From the NCBI RefSeq assembly GCF_001435995.1, contig NZ_AYYQ01000036.1, positions 80,575-144,574 of the forward strand: a stretch of 64,000 nt of DNA. The letters are read 5' to 3'. A model generated the notes under the pieces. That model saw only the letters and a program-made list of their open reading frames with translations. It was not told where the DNA came from and searched no databases. Of this stretch, positions 51,757 to 61,637 are shown one piece after another (the first letter of the stretch is position 1; every line of letters begins with the position of its first letter). Source of the stretch: Apilactobacillus ozensis DSM 23829 = JCM 17196 (GTDB lineage: Bacteria; Bacillota; Bacilli; Lactobacillales; Lactobacillaceae). Made by a program: the position numbers and the translations under genes.

Positions 51757-53418
51757 TTATGCTTGGTTTTGTTGTTCAAATAGTTTTGCAGTTTTCATTA
51801 ATTGTTCAGGGGCATCTTTCATACCCATGTTGGCTTGTATAACGACTAATTTATCAGGTTCTTGACTAGCCTTGTGCATAGCGTCAATTAGTTCTTTTTC
51901 AGTTGAAACGTTTATGAAATCATATTCATTAGCGTTAGCACCGAAAGCTTCTGGAACTAAGTCGTATCTTAACTTAGGAACGTCGTTGTATGATTCATTC
52001 ATTCCATGAATAACTCTTTCAACTGTATAACCACTATTTTCAATTATGAAAATAACTGGTTTGATTTGTTCACGGAAAGCTAAACCAAATTCTTGAATCG
52101 TTAATTGTAAAGAACCTTCACCAGTTGATAAAACAGTACGGCGGTTTTTATTAGCAATTTGACTACCTAATGCAGCAGGAAAAGCATATCCAATTGATCC
52201 CCATAGAGGTTGACCAATGAAGTTAGCTCCCTTAGCTAAGCGTTGACTAGCTAAACCAAAGAATGATGTACCTTGTTCAGCAACCAACGTGTTATCACGC
52301 TTAATAAATTGTTGCATAGCTTGGTCGTAAAATGCTTGAGTTAAGGCATTATCACTAGCAGTAAGTTTGTCACTTATTTCAGGAACTTTAACTTGTGGTA
52401 ATGAATTGTTCAATTTAGTATCAGCTAATTGGTTTAAGACACTAACAAAATCAGTTTCACCATCAATATTTTCACCGTAAATGCTACTACCATCAATACT
52501 TATCGCAACAGTTTGGCTAGGATTAAATTGTTGAGTGAAACCACCGGTTACGGAATCGGTTAACTTAGCTCCCATTAAGATAACACTATCAGCAGATTTC
52601 ACAAATTCATTAATATTATCATCAGAAATAGAACCGTTGTAAGTACCAACAAAATTAGCAAATGTTTCATCGATGGCACCCTTACCAAGTCCTAAATCAA
52701 CAACAGGAATATTATTGTTCGAAGCAAATGTTTCAACTTGTTTACCGAGATTGAAACGACTAATTTCATGACCAACTACGATAACTGGTTTTTTAGCTTT
52801 TTCAATAGCTTGAATTAGTTGTTTTACAGCTTTATCAATATTAAATTTACGTTCAACAAACAATTTATCAATGTTTGATTTGATTGCTGGGTTAACTGGA
52901 ATGTTTACCAAGTCACTAGGTAAAATCATGTATGCTGGTTTTTTAGTATAATGAATGTATTGAAGTGTTTCATTGATTTGGTTAATAGCTTGTTCTTTAT
53001 TTAAACGAGTTACTTTAATACCTAATTTTTCATGAGCTGCTTCAAAACGCTTGAATTCGTGGTCACCTAGAGTGTGGTGAACCAAAGCACCTTCGTTTTG
53101 TACTTTGTTAGTAGGTGCCCCTACGATTTCTAGCACGGGAACATGTTCTGCGATGCTTCCGGAAAGTCCATTAATACCACTTAATTCCCCTACTCCGAAG
53201 GTAGTTACAAATGTTGCCAATCCTTTTTCACGAGCGTAACCATCAGCTACGTAAGAGGCATTTAATTCGTTGGCATTACCAATCCATTTCATATCATCAC
53301 GATGTGTAATATGATCTAGGAATTGAAGGTTATAATCACCAGGAACTCCAAAAATTTCATCTTCACCTAAATGTTTAATTACATCTAATAAATAATCTGA
53401 TACAGTATATTCAGACAT
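51757..53418 (-). CDS. ThDP-dependent alpha-keto-acid decarboxylase
   Basis: 553 residues. It opens SEYTVSDYLLDVIKHLGEDE, then VPGDYNLQFLD, with the catalytic ANELNASYVADGYAR (glutamate near residue 49) and HH in LVHHTLGDHEF. The ThDP motif is GEGSLQLTIQEFGLAF followed by ENSGYTVERVIHG near 430-470. It belongs to the KivD/KdcA/indolepyruvate decarboxylase group and would turn branched-chain or aromatic keto acids into aldehydes. A pyruvate decarboxylase activity cannot be excluded. Divergent from a MarR regulator with shared operators. Confidence 0.9.
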   Translation of the reverse strand: MSEYTVSDYLLDVIKHLGEDEIFGVPGDYNLQFLDHITHRDDMKWIGNANELNASYVADGYAREKGLATFVTTFGVGELSGINGLSGSIAEHVPVLEIVGAPTNKVQNEGALVHHTLGDHEFKRFEAAHEKLGIKVTRLNKEQAINQINETLQYIHYTKKPAYMILPSDLVNIPVNPAIKSNIDKLFVERKFNIDKAVKQLIQAIEKAKKPVIVVGHEISRFNLGKQVETFASNNNIPVVDLGLGKGAIDETFANFVGTYNGSISDDNINEFVKSADSVILMGAKLTDSVTGGFTQQFNPSQTVAISIDGSSIYGENIDGETDFVSVLNQLADTKLNNSLPQVKVPEISDKLTASDNALTQAFYDQAMQQFIKRDNTLVAEQGTSFFGLASQRLAKGANFIGQPLWGSIGYAFPAALGSQIANKNRRTVLSTGEGSLQLTIQEFGLAFREQIKPVIFIIENSGYTVERVIHGMNESYNDVPKLRYDLVPEAFGANANEYDFINVSTEKELIDAMHKASQEPDKLVVIQANMGMKDAPEQLMKTAKLFEQQNQA

Positions 53419-53445
53419 GTTTACACATTCCCCTCATTTCTAAAT

Positions 53446-53513
53446 TAGGTAAACTTTATTGACCTATGTTTAATAGTATATACTGTAAAAATAAACAGGT
53501 CAACTAAATTGAC
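53446..53513. promoter_or_regulatory. divergent operators for a MarR regulator
   Basis: Inverted repeats share the half-site GGTCAA/TTGACC: TTGACCTATGTTTA (53459-53472) with TAAACAGGTCAA (53492-53503), and GTCAA-CTAAA-TTGAC (53499-53513). They overlap the promoter region between the decarboxylase and MarR genes, so MarR probably represses both. Confidence 0.75.
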
Positions 53514-53532
53514 GTAAAAAGGAGAAAATATT

Positions 53533-53943
53533 TTGGATAATGATAAAAGACTATCAACCATTTTCTTTGCATATCAACAGTTTGCATCTATGATTGATTT
53601 AAAAAAATATAATTTAAATAAGAATCAACATCGAATGTTGTATATTATCTATGCTTTGGATGATGTTAGCATCAAAGACATCTTAAAGTTATTAAATATT
53701 TCAAAACAAGCGGCTAACGTTAGTATTCGTGACTTGATGGAGCGCGATTTAGTTACTGAAAGTAAATCAAAAGTAGACAAGCGGGTTAAAATTTTAAATT
53801 TAACCGATGCTGGATTAGCTTTAAACAAAACCATTAATCAAGAACAAATAGAGCTTCTAAACCATTACTTTGATGCAGCAAATGATGATTGGAAGCAAGT
53901 CATGGAAAAACTAGCTGATAGTTATATTCATAGTTTAAGGTGA
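53533..53943 (+). CDS. MarR family transcriptional regulator
   Basis: 136 residues, TTG start with AAAAAGGAG upstream. The winged HTH DVSIKDILKLLNISKQAANV with wing VTESKSKVDKRVKILNLTDA is flanked by dimerisation helices. It is divergent from the keto-acid decarboxylase, and inverted repeats between the genes point to control of both. Ligand possibly a keto acid or aromatic compound. Confidence 0.88.
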   Translation: MDNDKRLSTIFFAYQQFASMIDLKKYNLNKNQHRMLYIIYALDDVSIKDILKLLNISKQAANVSIRDLMERDLVTESKSKVDKRVKILNLTDAGLALNKTINQEQIELLNHYFDAANDDWKQVMEKLADSYIHSLR

Positions 53944-53974
53944 AAAAGGCAACCACGAAGGTTGTCTTTTATTA
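53944..53974. terminator. intrinsic terminator
   Basis: The AAAGGCAACC / GGTTGTCTTTT stem lies between the convergent MarR and surface protein genes. Confidence 0.75.
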
Positions 53975-53977
53975 TTA

Positions 53978-56320
53978 TTATTCTACCTCTACAAAACTAT
54001 TGTTAGTAGTTATAAACTCACCATTTCCAATGTCATATCTGGTTATATCTTGGTTTAAATGCACAATGTTATATACTCTTAAAATTGTACCAAATTTAAT
54101 TAACCTGGCACGATTATTTTCATTAAAGTGAATATTTCTATACGAATAAATCCCCTTTTTAAAAATAATTTTAATTTTTTTAACATTATTTTGTTGATAT
54201 ACGCGTTTATAGTATTTTTCACTTAAAATCTGTCCATTATCTAACATAAAGTCTACAGAATTAGGTGCATATGAAACATTGTAGTATTTAAATAATTCAT
54301 CATACTTAGGATATTTTTTCATCACTTTAAAATTAATATTGTTTGGGGTAATTATATCTGTATTTGAATTTTCATCTGTGTTACTTGATTTTACTACTGT
54401 TACTAAAGCATTTTTACTAATTACATTTCCGGCTTCATCGGTGTAATTATATACCAAGTTGTACTGACCAATTTTATGAGTATCTACATTTCCGTCTAAT
54501 GTAATATTATAATTATTAGTTTTTTTACCGTACATATCATATACGTCTATTATGTTATCGTTTTTATTAAAAGTTGAACCCTGAGTAATGATAGTGTTTT
54601 TAAGATTTAAATTAGCCTTACTCATCAAAACCTTAACATTTATTGTCTTTTGAACGTTTTCACCAGCGGCATTTATATAATTGTAAGAGATGTTGTAAAC
54701 ACCTGGTTTATTATCAACATTGCCATTAATACTAATCTTTGATAAATCTACAGGGTCTCCGTACATATTAGTTGCGTTAATGAAATTATCAGCAGCATTC
54801 CAATTCATTTTTGGACCATAAATAATCTCCGAATCTTTAGCATTTATATTTGTATTGTCTTTTTGCCATACGTACGTACCTGGCTGCATAAACTTACTAT
54901 TTGTAAGACTACTAGAACTATAAATGGGGCCGCTTGGTAAATTGTTTTGGATATATTGCCATTTTCCACTATATTTATTAGAAGCATTGTTAACATCTTT
55001 AGGAATGATTTCAGCTAATGATACTTCAGGATATAATGTTGTTTTTGAGCCTAGCATTAAAGTCTGGATACCAGGAGCATAAAATAAATTTCCTTTTTCA
55101 TCTGATACTAAAACTCCCAAAGTATAACTTAGCATGTCGTTCATATTCTGTACAGAACTGGTGTCGAAAGAACTTAAATTTAGTTTATTTAGACTAATAT
55201 TATAACTAAACATATTTTGCATATTTGTAACTTTATTAGTGTTAAAATTGCTAACGTCCACTTCTTGTAAATTGTAGTCTCCGTTAAACATATGATCCAT
55301 GTTTACTACGGATGAAGTATTTAAATCTTCTAAGCCAGATATCTTATACATAGATATTAATCCATTAAACATATAGCTCATATCATTAACATTACCAGTG
55401 TTTTTCCCAAACTTTCCACCTACGTTTAAATTAGATAAGCTATTGCAAGAAAAAAACATATAACTGGTATTATTTAAATTTTTAGAATTCCATGATGAAA
55501 CATCAATGTTATCTAACTTTTTTGAATCTGAAAACATACTTCCCATATTTTTAACGTTTGATGTGTCTATATTATTCATATTTTGAATAGATTCTAAGTT
55601 TGGCAGGTTATAGAACATACCACTGGAATCTTCTGGTAACAAAACTTTATTATTAAATTTAATTGTTTTAACATTGTTATTTATTTCATTGTTATTTTTC
55701 CAAGGCGCATTGTTAATATTATCTATATTACCGCCATCAATGTTTACAGTATTGTCTGCATTATTATAGTTCCAAGCTGCTGTTCCCCAATTTCCATTAA
55801 TAGTTGCCTTATCTTTTGCAGTATCATCAGGTTTTAAGCTACCGGTATCTGTTTCAGGTGATGTTGAAACAATCTGACTTCTACCATGTCTAGAAAGATC
55901 TTCTAATGGTGTTTTAGAGCTTTCTATTTTACTTTCATATATTGGATTCTTTGAATCTGTACTATCATCTAATTCTTTATTAGTTTGATTTTTGATTGTT
56001 ATATTGTTGTTTAGATTACTTTCACGTGATTGAGTATTTTCGTTATTTCTTTGAAGAGTGACATTGTTTTTTATGCTAGAATCGCTATCACTATTGTTAG
56101 AATTTGTTTGATTATTTTTTGTATTTAAGACATTTGTATTTTTTGAATTATTATTTCGATTAACATTATCGTTGCTAGAATTCATAGAATCTGCAAAAGC
56201 AGTGTAACTTTTACTATTATTAATAAACATTCCTAGTGATAAAGAACAGAATACAATTCCTCCCATTATAAGACGCCTTGCATTTGTATCCTTTTGCATT
56301 TTTAGATTATTATTTTTCAT
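53978..56320 (-). CDS. BspA-type surface protein with Ig-like and SLAP-like domains
   Basis: 780 residues from ATG 56320 (GGGAGA upstream; an in-frame start at 56341 precedes that site). The signal NARRLIMGGIVFCSLSLGMF is followed by an Asn/Ser-rich linker to about residue 150. Some six DUF285/BspA repeats (IDTSNVKNMGSMFSDS, VNMDHMF, VTNMQNMF) run to about 390. Two Ig-like repeats follow, each with D-YG--VD/TN, G-VD--GVYN-SYNY. The C-terminal about 140 residues end GNGEFITTNNSFVEVE, like the end of the surface protein at 19823 (NGEYITANRLYVSEVK). Probably a wall-bound adhesin. Confidence 0.83.
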   Translation of the reverse strand: MKNNNLKMQKDTNARRLIMGGIVFCSLSLGMFINNSKSYTAFADSMNSSNDNVNRNNNSKNTNVLNTKNNQTNSNNSDSDSSIKNNVTLQRNNENTQSRESNLNNNITIKNQTNKELDDSTDSKNPIYESKIESSKTPLEDLSRHGRSQIVSTSPETDTGSLKPDDTAKDKATINGNWGTAAWNYNNADNTVNIDGGNIDNINNAPWKNNNEINNNVKTIKFNNKVLLPEDSSGMFYNLPNLESIQNMNNIDTSNVKNMGSMFSDSKKLDNIDVSSWNSKNLNNTSYMFFSCNSLSNLNVGGKFGKNTGNVNDMSYMFNGLISMYKISGLEDLNTSSVVNMDHMFNGDYNLQEVDVSNFNTNKVTNMQNMFSYNISLNKLNLSSFDTSSVQNMNDMLSYTLGVLVSDEKGNLFYAPGIQTLMLGSKTTLYPEVSLAEIIPKDVNNASNKYSGKWQYIQNNLPSGPIYSSSSLTNSKFMQPGTYVWQKDNTNINAKDSEIIYGPKMNWNAADNFINATNMYGDPVDLSKISINGNVDNKPGVYNISYNYINAAGENVQKTINVKVLMSKANLNLKNTIITQGSTFNKNDNIIDVYDMYGKKTNNYNITLDGNVDTHKIGQYNLVYNYTDEAGNVISKNALVTVVKSSNTDENSNTDIITPNNINFKVMKKYPKYDELFKYYNVSYAPNSVDFMLDNGQILSEKYYKRVYQQNNVKKIKIIFKKGIYSYRNIHFNENNRARLIKFGTILRVYNIVHLNQDITRYDIGNGEFITTNNSFVEVE

Positions 56321-56564
56321 ATTTACAATCTCCCATCCCAAACTGGATAGTTACATTTTTATTAACACATTATTTAAAATTAAGGCCTTATGAATTAACA
56401 AACTAATTGTATATCCTTTGACAGTTTACATAGATTTAAAAGCGTTTTATTAATCATAGCTTAACCTTTTTATTAATTTTATAATAAATTAAAACTTCTT
56501 ATTTTATGTTTAAAAATTAATTGTGTTATTATCATGGTAATTTAACTAACAAAGGGTGATTATC

Positions 56565-57314
56565 TTGGATAATGATATACTAGAAACTTTATTAAATCAT
56601 CGTTCGGTTCGCCAGTTTAAACAGCAAAAACTAAACGATGCAGAAATTAATCAATTACTTAAAGCAGCGCAACAAGCCTCGACCAGTCAGTTTGAGCAAC
56701 AATTTAGTATCATTAGCGTTACTGACCCTAAAAAGCTACAAGTATTAGCTGATGTAACCACGTATGATTTAGTCAAAAATGCGGGGCATTACTTTTTATT
56801 TATTGCCGACCAGCATCGTAATGAACAGATTTTAAAACACTTAGACTCTAATGCTGATACTACTAATTTACATTCTACAGATAAGTTATTAGCTAGTATT
56901 CATGATGTGGATTTAGCTCTACAGTCCATGTTTACAGCTGCAGAAAGTATGGGAATGGGTGGTGTTGTTATGGGTAGTATCTACAATGATACTGATAAAA
57001 TTATTGATGCTTTTAACCTACCCCAATTAACTTTTCCAGTTTTAGGCTTAGCGTTAGGTTATCCAGCTGAAACACCAGAAGTTAAACCACGCATTACCTC
57101 ATCTATTATTCACTACGATAACGTTTATGATGATGAAATTGATTTTGAGAAATTAGATACCTACGACCAACTGGTTCATGACTACTATGCTAGCCGTAAA
57201 GGCAATCCACGGGAAGAATCTTTTACGCATCATCTAATGCATGATTTGACTAAAAGTCCAGTTCGAAAGAACATTTTACCAGCTCTAAAACGGCAAGGAT
57301 TTTTAAAATTATAA
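56565..57314 (+). CDS. NfsA-like NADPH-dependent nitroreductase
   Basis: 249 residues from TTG 56565, with AAAGGGTGA 5 bases upstream. HRSVRQFKQQKL near the start, AAQQASTSQFEQQFSII, GMGGVVMGSI near 130, LGLALGYPAE near 165, and a C-terminal MHDLTKSPVR...LKRQGF mark the flavin-dependent NfsA/FRP family, which reduces quinones and nitro compounds. Monocistronic. Confidence 0.9.
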   Translation: MDNDILETLLNHRSVRQFKQQKLNDAEINQLLKAAQQASTSQFEQQFSIISVTDPKKLQVLADVTTYDLVKNAGHYFLFIADQHRNEQILKHLDSNADTTNLHSTDKLLASIHDVDLALQSMFTAAESMGMGGVVMGSIYNDTDKIIDAFNLPQLTFPVLGLALGYPAETPEVKPRITSSIIHYDNVYDDEIDFEKLDTYDQLVHDYYASRKGNPREESFTHHLMHDLTKSPVRKNILPALKRQGFLKL

Positions 57315-57325
57315 TAAAAATAAAA

Positions 57326-57362
57326 AGACGCTTAGAATTAATATTTCTAAACGTCTTTTTTT
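57326..57362. terminator. bidirectional intrinsic terminator
   Basis: The AAAAGACGCTTAGAA / TTCTAAACGTCTTTTTTT stem lies between convergent genes. Confidence 0.85.
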
Positions 57363-57368
57363 AAATAA

Positions 57369-58565
57369 TTATTTAATAGTTTTAATATTTTTATTAAGGC
57401 ACAAGAAATTAACTAAAGCAATTAGCGTAGTAGCAACGAATACACCTCGATAGCCTCCAATCAACACTACTGCTGAACCAATCATTGGGCCGGATACATT
57501 CCCAGCAGCTTGAAAGCTTTGGTTCCAACTAAAAACCTGACTGATACGCTCCTTGGGACTATAGGTGGCTAATAATGCTTGCACTGCGGGGAGTAAGGCG
57601 GCGTCAGAAATGCCGACCAATAGGCGCATAGCTCCTAATTGCCAGACATTTTGCACAAAAATAGTAATGAAAAACGGTAACATAGAAAATAATACCCCAA
57701 ACATTAATATTTTGTGTGAACCGATACGATCTCCCAATCTACCGAAAATGGGCGCAACTAAAATCATGGCGACCCCATTTAACGCTTGTATAATTCCAGA
57801 GACTAAAGCGATATTGTGGGATGTTGGATCTAACTGTTTAACGTATAAACTTAGGATTGGCGAAATTGAATTGTTAGTTGCTTGAACGAATAAAGTTGTT
57901 AAAAACATCCCTAGTAAAATAGGCGCAGTATCAATTCCACTTAGGAAATGAGGTTGCTTTTGATTGCTTTGATTTTTAACTGGTGTAAAGTTTTCATGAA
58001 CGAAAAAGATAGTTAATATAAAGGCTGACAACATCGCGACCCCAGTTATTACAAAAGTATAACGATAGCCAAATAATTCAGCTACAACGCCCCCTACCAT
58101 TGGACCAATTAAAGTTCCGGAAACGTTTCCAGTAGATAATTTACCCGAAGCCTGCCCAATGTGTTCTGTGGGAGTTTCAGCGGCAATTAAAGCGTTGGCG
58201 TTACTAATGAATCCAGAAAACACCCCTTGCAATAGACGCAAAATGATTAGTTGCCATACGTTGGTGACTAAACTCATGGCACCAATGACGATAGCCATAC
58301 CTAGCGATGCTCTGAGTAACATGGGTTTCCGCCCGTATTTATCAGCTAAGTAGCCCCATAAAGGCGATACAATCATTTTAATGACAAACGGTGCCGCAAA
58401 AGCCATTCCACTGTATAGTGAAGTTTGAGTATCACTATAGTGCCCTAATTGCCCAATAAATAAGGCAATGAATGGTCCTATACAGCTAAAACCAATTCCA
58501 GCTATAAAGTTTCCAAACCAGAGCACATTTAAATTTTGCTTCCAATTAACTGCTTTTGAAGCCAA
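57369..58565 (-). CDS. MFS drug transporter, DHA1 (12-helix) family
   Basis: 398 residues. Twelve helices; motif A GYLADKYGRKPML in loop 2-3 with a repeat GRLGDRIGSHKIL in loop 8-9, and motif C-like GNVSGTLIGPMVGG in helix 5. It resembles TetA(P)/MdtG-type multidrug exporters with proton antiport. The start ATG lacks an obvious strong ribosome site (AGATGACTTTTA). Monocistronic. Confidence 0.88.
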   Translation of the reverse strand: MASKAVNWKQNLNVLWFGNFIAGIGFSCIGPFIALFIGQLGHYSDTQTSLYSGMAFAAPFVIKMIVSPLWGYLADKYGRKPMLLRASLGMAIVIGAMSLVTNVWQLIILRLLQGVFSGFISNANALIAAETPTEHIGQASGKLSTGNVSGTLIGPMVGGVVAELFGYRYTFVITGVAMLSAFILTIFFVHENFTPVKNQSNQKQPHFLSGIDTAPILLGMFLTTLFVQATNNSISPILSLYVKQLDPTSHNIALVSGIIQALNGVAMILVAPIFGRLGDRIGSHKILMFGVLFSMLPFFITIFVQNVWQLGAMRLLVGISDAALLPAVQALLATYSPKERISQVFSWNQSFQAAGNVSGPMIGSAVVLIGGYRGVFVATTLIALVNFLCLNKNIKTIK

Positions 58566-58719
58566 TTAAAAGTCATCTCCAATATTTTGGGTTTAAGGTT
58601 ATTATGCAATTAAATATTTAGTAAAGCAAGTTGATAATTTTGGATATTTTATAATGTTTTTATTTAAGTTTTTATGTACAAAAAGTATAAAGTCATTATC
58701 AAACTTTATACTTTTAAAA

Positions 58720-59349
58720 TTATAGTAACACTCCATCTGTTCCTGGTTCGTTTATACCAACACTTGCGTAATTATCTAACGAACTATTTTTAACTAATCT
58801 TATAATATAGTCTGCAATACTAGCTCTTGAAACAATACAGCCTTTGAAAAATGTTCCTTTTTGAGTAGTTTCGTAGCTTATTTTAGATTCATTATTCATA
58901 TAAGCAGCTCTAATGATAGTATAATTAATCGAGGATTTTTCAATGATTTTTGCTGCACGTCTAGTGTCATCCATGATTTCTTTACCAATTGATTTTTCAA
59001 CCCATTTTCCAAAGTCTCCTGGAACTTCATGGTATAGTCCTAACCCAGTAACGTAAATTAACCTTTGGTTATTGTTTTTTTGCATGGCCTTAATGATATT
59101 TTTGGCCATAGGCTCAAAACGTCCACCTAGATTAGCATATACAATATCTTTGTCTTTCAATGCATCATTTAACTTATTAAAATCATTAACATCACCATCG
59201 ATGATTTCTTCTCTATTGGGATTAATATTTTTAATACGATTAGAATTTCTTAGATAAAGTGATAAATGTGCACCTGTTTCATTTAAAATCCTTTTTCTTA
59301 CAATTTGAGCTATTTTACCATTAGCACCTAATATAATTATTTTTTTCAT
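58720..59349 (-). CDS. NAD(P)-binding atypical SDR (YwnB-like)
   Basis: 209 residues from ATG 59349 (GGGAGG upstream). The Rossmann opening IIILGANGKIAQIVRKRIL, DGDVNDFNKLNDALKDKDIVYANLGG, YVTGLGLYHEVPG, and TIIRAAYMNN in the C-terminal half are those of NAD(P)H-binding oxidoreductases without the catalytic YxxxK. These bind NADPH and act in redox responses; substrate unknown. Confidence 0.85.
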   Translation of the reverse strand: MKKIIILGANGKIAQIVRKRILNETGAHLSLYLRNSNRIKNINPNREEIIDGDVNDFNKLNDALKDKDIVYANLGGRFEPMAKNIIKAMQKNNNQRLIYVTGLGLYHEVPGDFGKWVEKSIGKEIMDDTRRAAKIIEKSSINYTIIRAAYMNNESKISYETTQKGTFFKGCIVSRASIADYIIRLVKNSSLDNYASVGINEPGTDGVLL

Positions 59350-59410
59350 TTTCATTCCTCCCTTATGTACAATCTACAACTTAAAGTTAAGTCTAAGTCA
59401 AGAAGTTAAA

Positions 59411-59455
59411 ATAAAATAGACCATCAATCATATTATTTATGATTGATGATCTATT
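59411..59455 (-). terminator. hairpin, probable terminator
   Basis: The ATAGACCATCAATCATA / TATGATTGATGATCTAT stem lies between pepO and the SDR gene. The T-run is weak. Confidence 0.5.
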
Positions 59456-59486
59456 AATATTCGAAATAAATCAAGAAATGATTAAA

Positions 59487-61535
59487 TTACCAAATGCTAA
59501 GTCTGTTGTTTTTGGAAACCCACATAGGTGAACCTTTTTTAATATCATATGCTTTGTAAAATTCATTAATGTTTGGTAATTGTGCATTAACACGCCAAAT
59601 ATCAGGTGCATGTGGGTCTGACATCATTTGAATTTGGGCTACTTGAGGTCTAGATTTACTTCTCCACATTGTTGCATAACTTCTGAAAAATTCTTTAGAA
59701 TTAAAGCCATGTTCTTTTTTAGCTGTCGCGATAGAGGCTCTTATACCTTCCAAATCTGCAGTGTTTTCAGTTAAAGTTAACTTCCCATTAACTTTATTAC
59801 CCATGAATTCTAAACCGTTAAAACGCTTTACTATTCTGTTTGTGCGTTTGTTGAATTCTTTATAATCCTTTTTAGTCCACCAGTTCTTCATATTTCCTTT
59901 TGAATCAAATTTAGAACCGTTAGTATCAAAGGCATGAGAAATTTCATGTCCAATAACTACTCCGATAGCTCCATAATTAGCACTAGCACTTTGTTTTAAG
60001 CTAAAGAATGGGTATTGTAAGATTCCAGCAGGAATAGTAATACTGTTGCTGGTAGGGTCATAGAATGCATTTACAATTTGTGGACTAGTTGCCCATTCAT
60101 ATCTACTTGCTTTTTGTGACAGGCTCTTCAAGAGACTTTGTCTTTGTAGTTTATTAATATTAGCATTATTTTCAAAGAAACTTTTGTTTTTGTTTATTTT
60201 AATTTTGTAATATATAGAATCAATTTTTTTAGGATATCCAACTTTTATTACCATATTATCAAGTTTTTTAATAGCATTTTTTTTGGTACTTTTACTTAGC
60301 CAGTTATTGTTTTGTAATTCTTGCTTATATGTTTTAATTATGTTTTTAACCATTAAATTAACTTTTTTATCGGTCTTTTTATTAAAATTATTTTTTACAT
60401 ATAATTTTCCAAGAACTGGTGAGAAGCTAGCATTAGTTTTTTCAAATGCTGAATCTTTTAGATTTCTTTTTGCATTAACCCCTAAGATTTTATTATATAA
60501 ATTATTAACTATGTTTTGAAATTCAGGAGATAGATTATCTGCATTTTGTATTAGAGTAGAAACGTAAGTCCAATCTTTAATTTCATTTATATCGTTTAAG
60601 TCAAAAATTTTATTATAGTTCTTTAAAGTATTTTGATCAGATATTAGAAATTTATTAACTTTTTTGGGACAGACATCATTAATCATTTTTACTATGTTTA
60701 TTTCTGAACTAGCCTCTTTTGTAACCTTTTTGGCGCTAACATTTTTAATATTTGACATATCAGCCGCACTTTCACTGCTTGGCATATATTTTGCTATTTT
60801 AGCATCGAGTTTCAAACAGTTGTTCAGTCTTTGTTGAGCAACATTATTACTTACGCCCATTTTATGCATAAGTTCTAAAACTGCTTTTGAATATGCTTTA
60901 ATGATTTGGGTTCCTTGTTCATTGCCATTTTCATATAACGATTTGTCAGACAATATGGTTCCAGGAAATCCTAAATTAACAACTTTTTTCTTTGAATTTA
61001 AAGTGTCTGCTGTTACATCAAAATTGAAAGGCATTGCTTGAATACCTTTTCCTTCAATGTTCCATTTTCTTATGGCATTTAAATAATCATTTTTATTTTT
61101 GATGTTTTCAATTGAATTTAAATAAGGTTTTAGTGGCTTTCCACCAAGCTTATTAAGCTGTTCTTTATCTAATGCTTGTTTATAATAAGTAATCATATTA
61201 TTTTCATCTGTACCTAAATTTTTATGATTACCGTTGGCTAATTTACTTATATCATTTTTTAAAGTTTTCTCGTTCTTATCAGATAGGTTTGCGATTGAAC
61301 CTACAGACGCCTTATCATTTGGAATCTTAACCTTGTTTAACCACTTATGATTGACATAATTGTAAAAGTTTTCAGAAGGTTTAGCATTTTTAATAGTTTC
61401 TTTTGTGGAACTTGCATTTACATTAACATTTCCAACAGTAGCAATACTACCCATAAAAAGCATCGAAATAGATATTAACTGAAAAGATTTATTTAAAAAT
61501 CTTTTATGATTTGATATAAATTTATTTTTGTCCAT
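59487..61535 (-). CDS. pepO: secreted M13-family metallopeptidase (PepO-like)
   Basis: 682 residues. Zinc motif VIGHEISHAFD near residue 530 and the second zinc ligand LTENTADLEG near 590, with NAFYDPTSNSITIPAGILQ and the C-terminal VNAQLPN of M13 peptidases. Unlike the cytosolic PepO of lactococci, it begins with a signal-like segment (SFQLISISMLFMGSIATVGN, then VNVNASS), so export is likely. It would cleave oligopeptides outside the cell. Monocistronic. Confidence 0.92.
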   Translation of the reverse strand: MDKNKFISNHKRFLNKSFQLISISMLFMGSIATVGNVNVNASSTKETIKNAKPSENFYNYVNHKWLNKVKIPNDKASVGSIANLSDKNEKTLKNDISKLANGNHKNLGTDENNMITYYKQALDKEQLNKLGGKPLKPYLNSIENIKNKNDYLNAIRKWNIEGKGIQAMPFNFDVTADTLNSKKKVVNLGFPGTILSDKSLYENGNEQGTQIIKAYSKAVLELMHKMGVSNNVAQQRLNNCLKLDAKIAKYMPSSESAADMSNIKNVSAKKVTKEASSEINIVKMINDVCPKKVNKFLISDQNTLKNYNKIFDLNDINEIKDWTYVSTLIQNADNLSPEFQNIVNNLYNKILGVNAKRNLKDSAFEKTNASFSPVLGKLYVKNNFNKKTDKKVNLMVKNIIKTYKQELQNNNWLSKSTKKNAIKKLDNMVIKVGYPKKIDSIYYKIKINKNKSFFENNANINKLQRQSLLKSLSQKASRYEWATSPQIVNAFYDPTSNSITIPAGILQYPFFSLKQSASANYGAIGVVIGHEISHAFDTNGSKFDSKGNMKNWWTKKDYKEFNKRTNRIVKRFNGLEFMGNKVNGKLTLTENTADLEGIRASIATAKKEHGFNSKEFFRSYATMWRSKSRPQVAQIQMMSDPHAPDIWRVNAQLPNINEFYKAYDIKKGSPMWVSKNNRLSIW

Positions 61536-61637
61536 GTGTAAGTCCTCCTCTTATACTATTAAGATTAGCATATAGAATTATTTATAATTATTATATATAT
61601 TTTAATTTAATAATTTTTTAATAATTTAATATACTTA

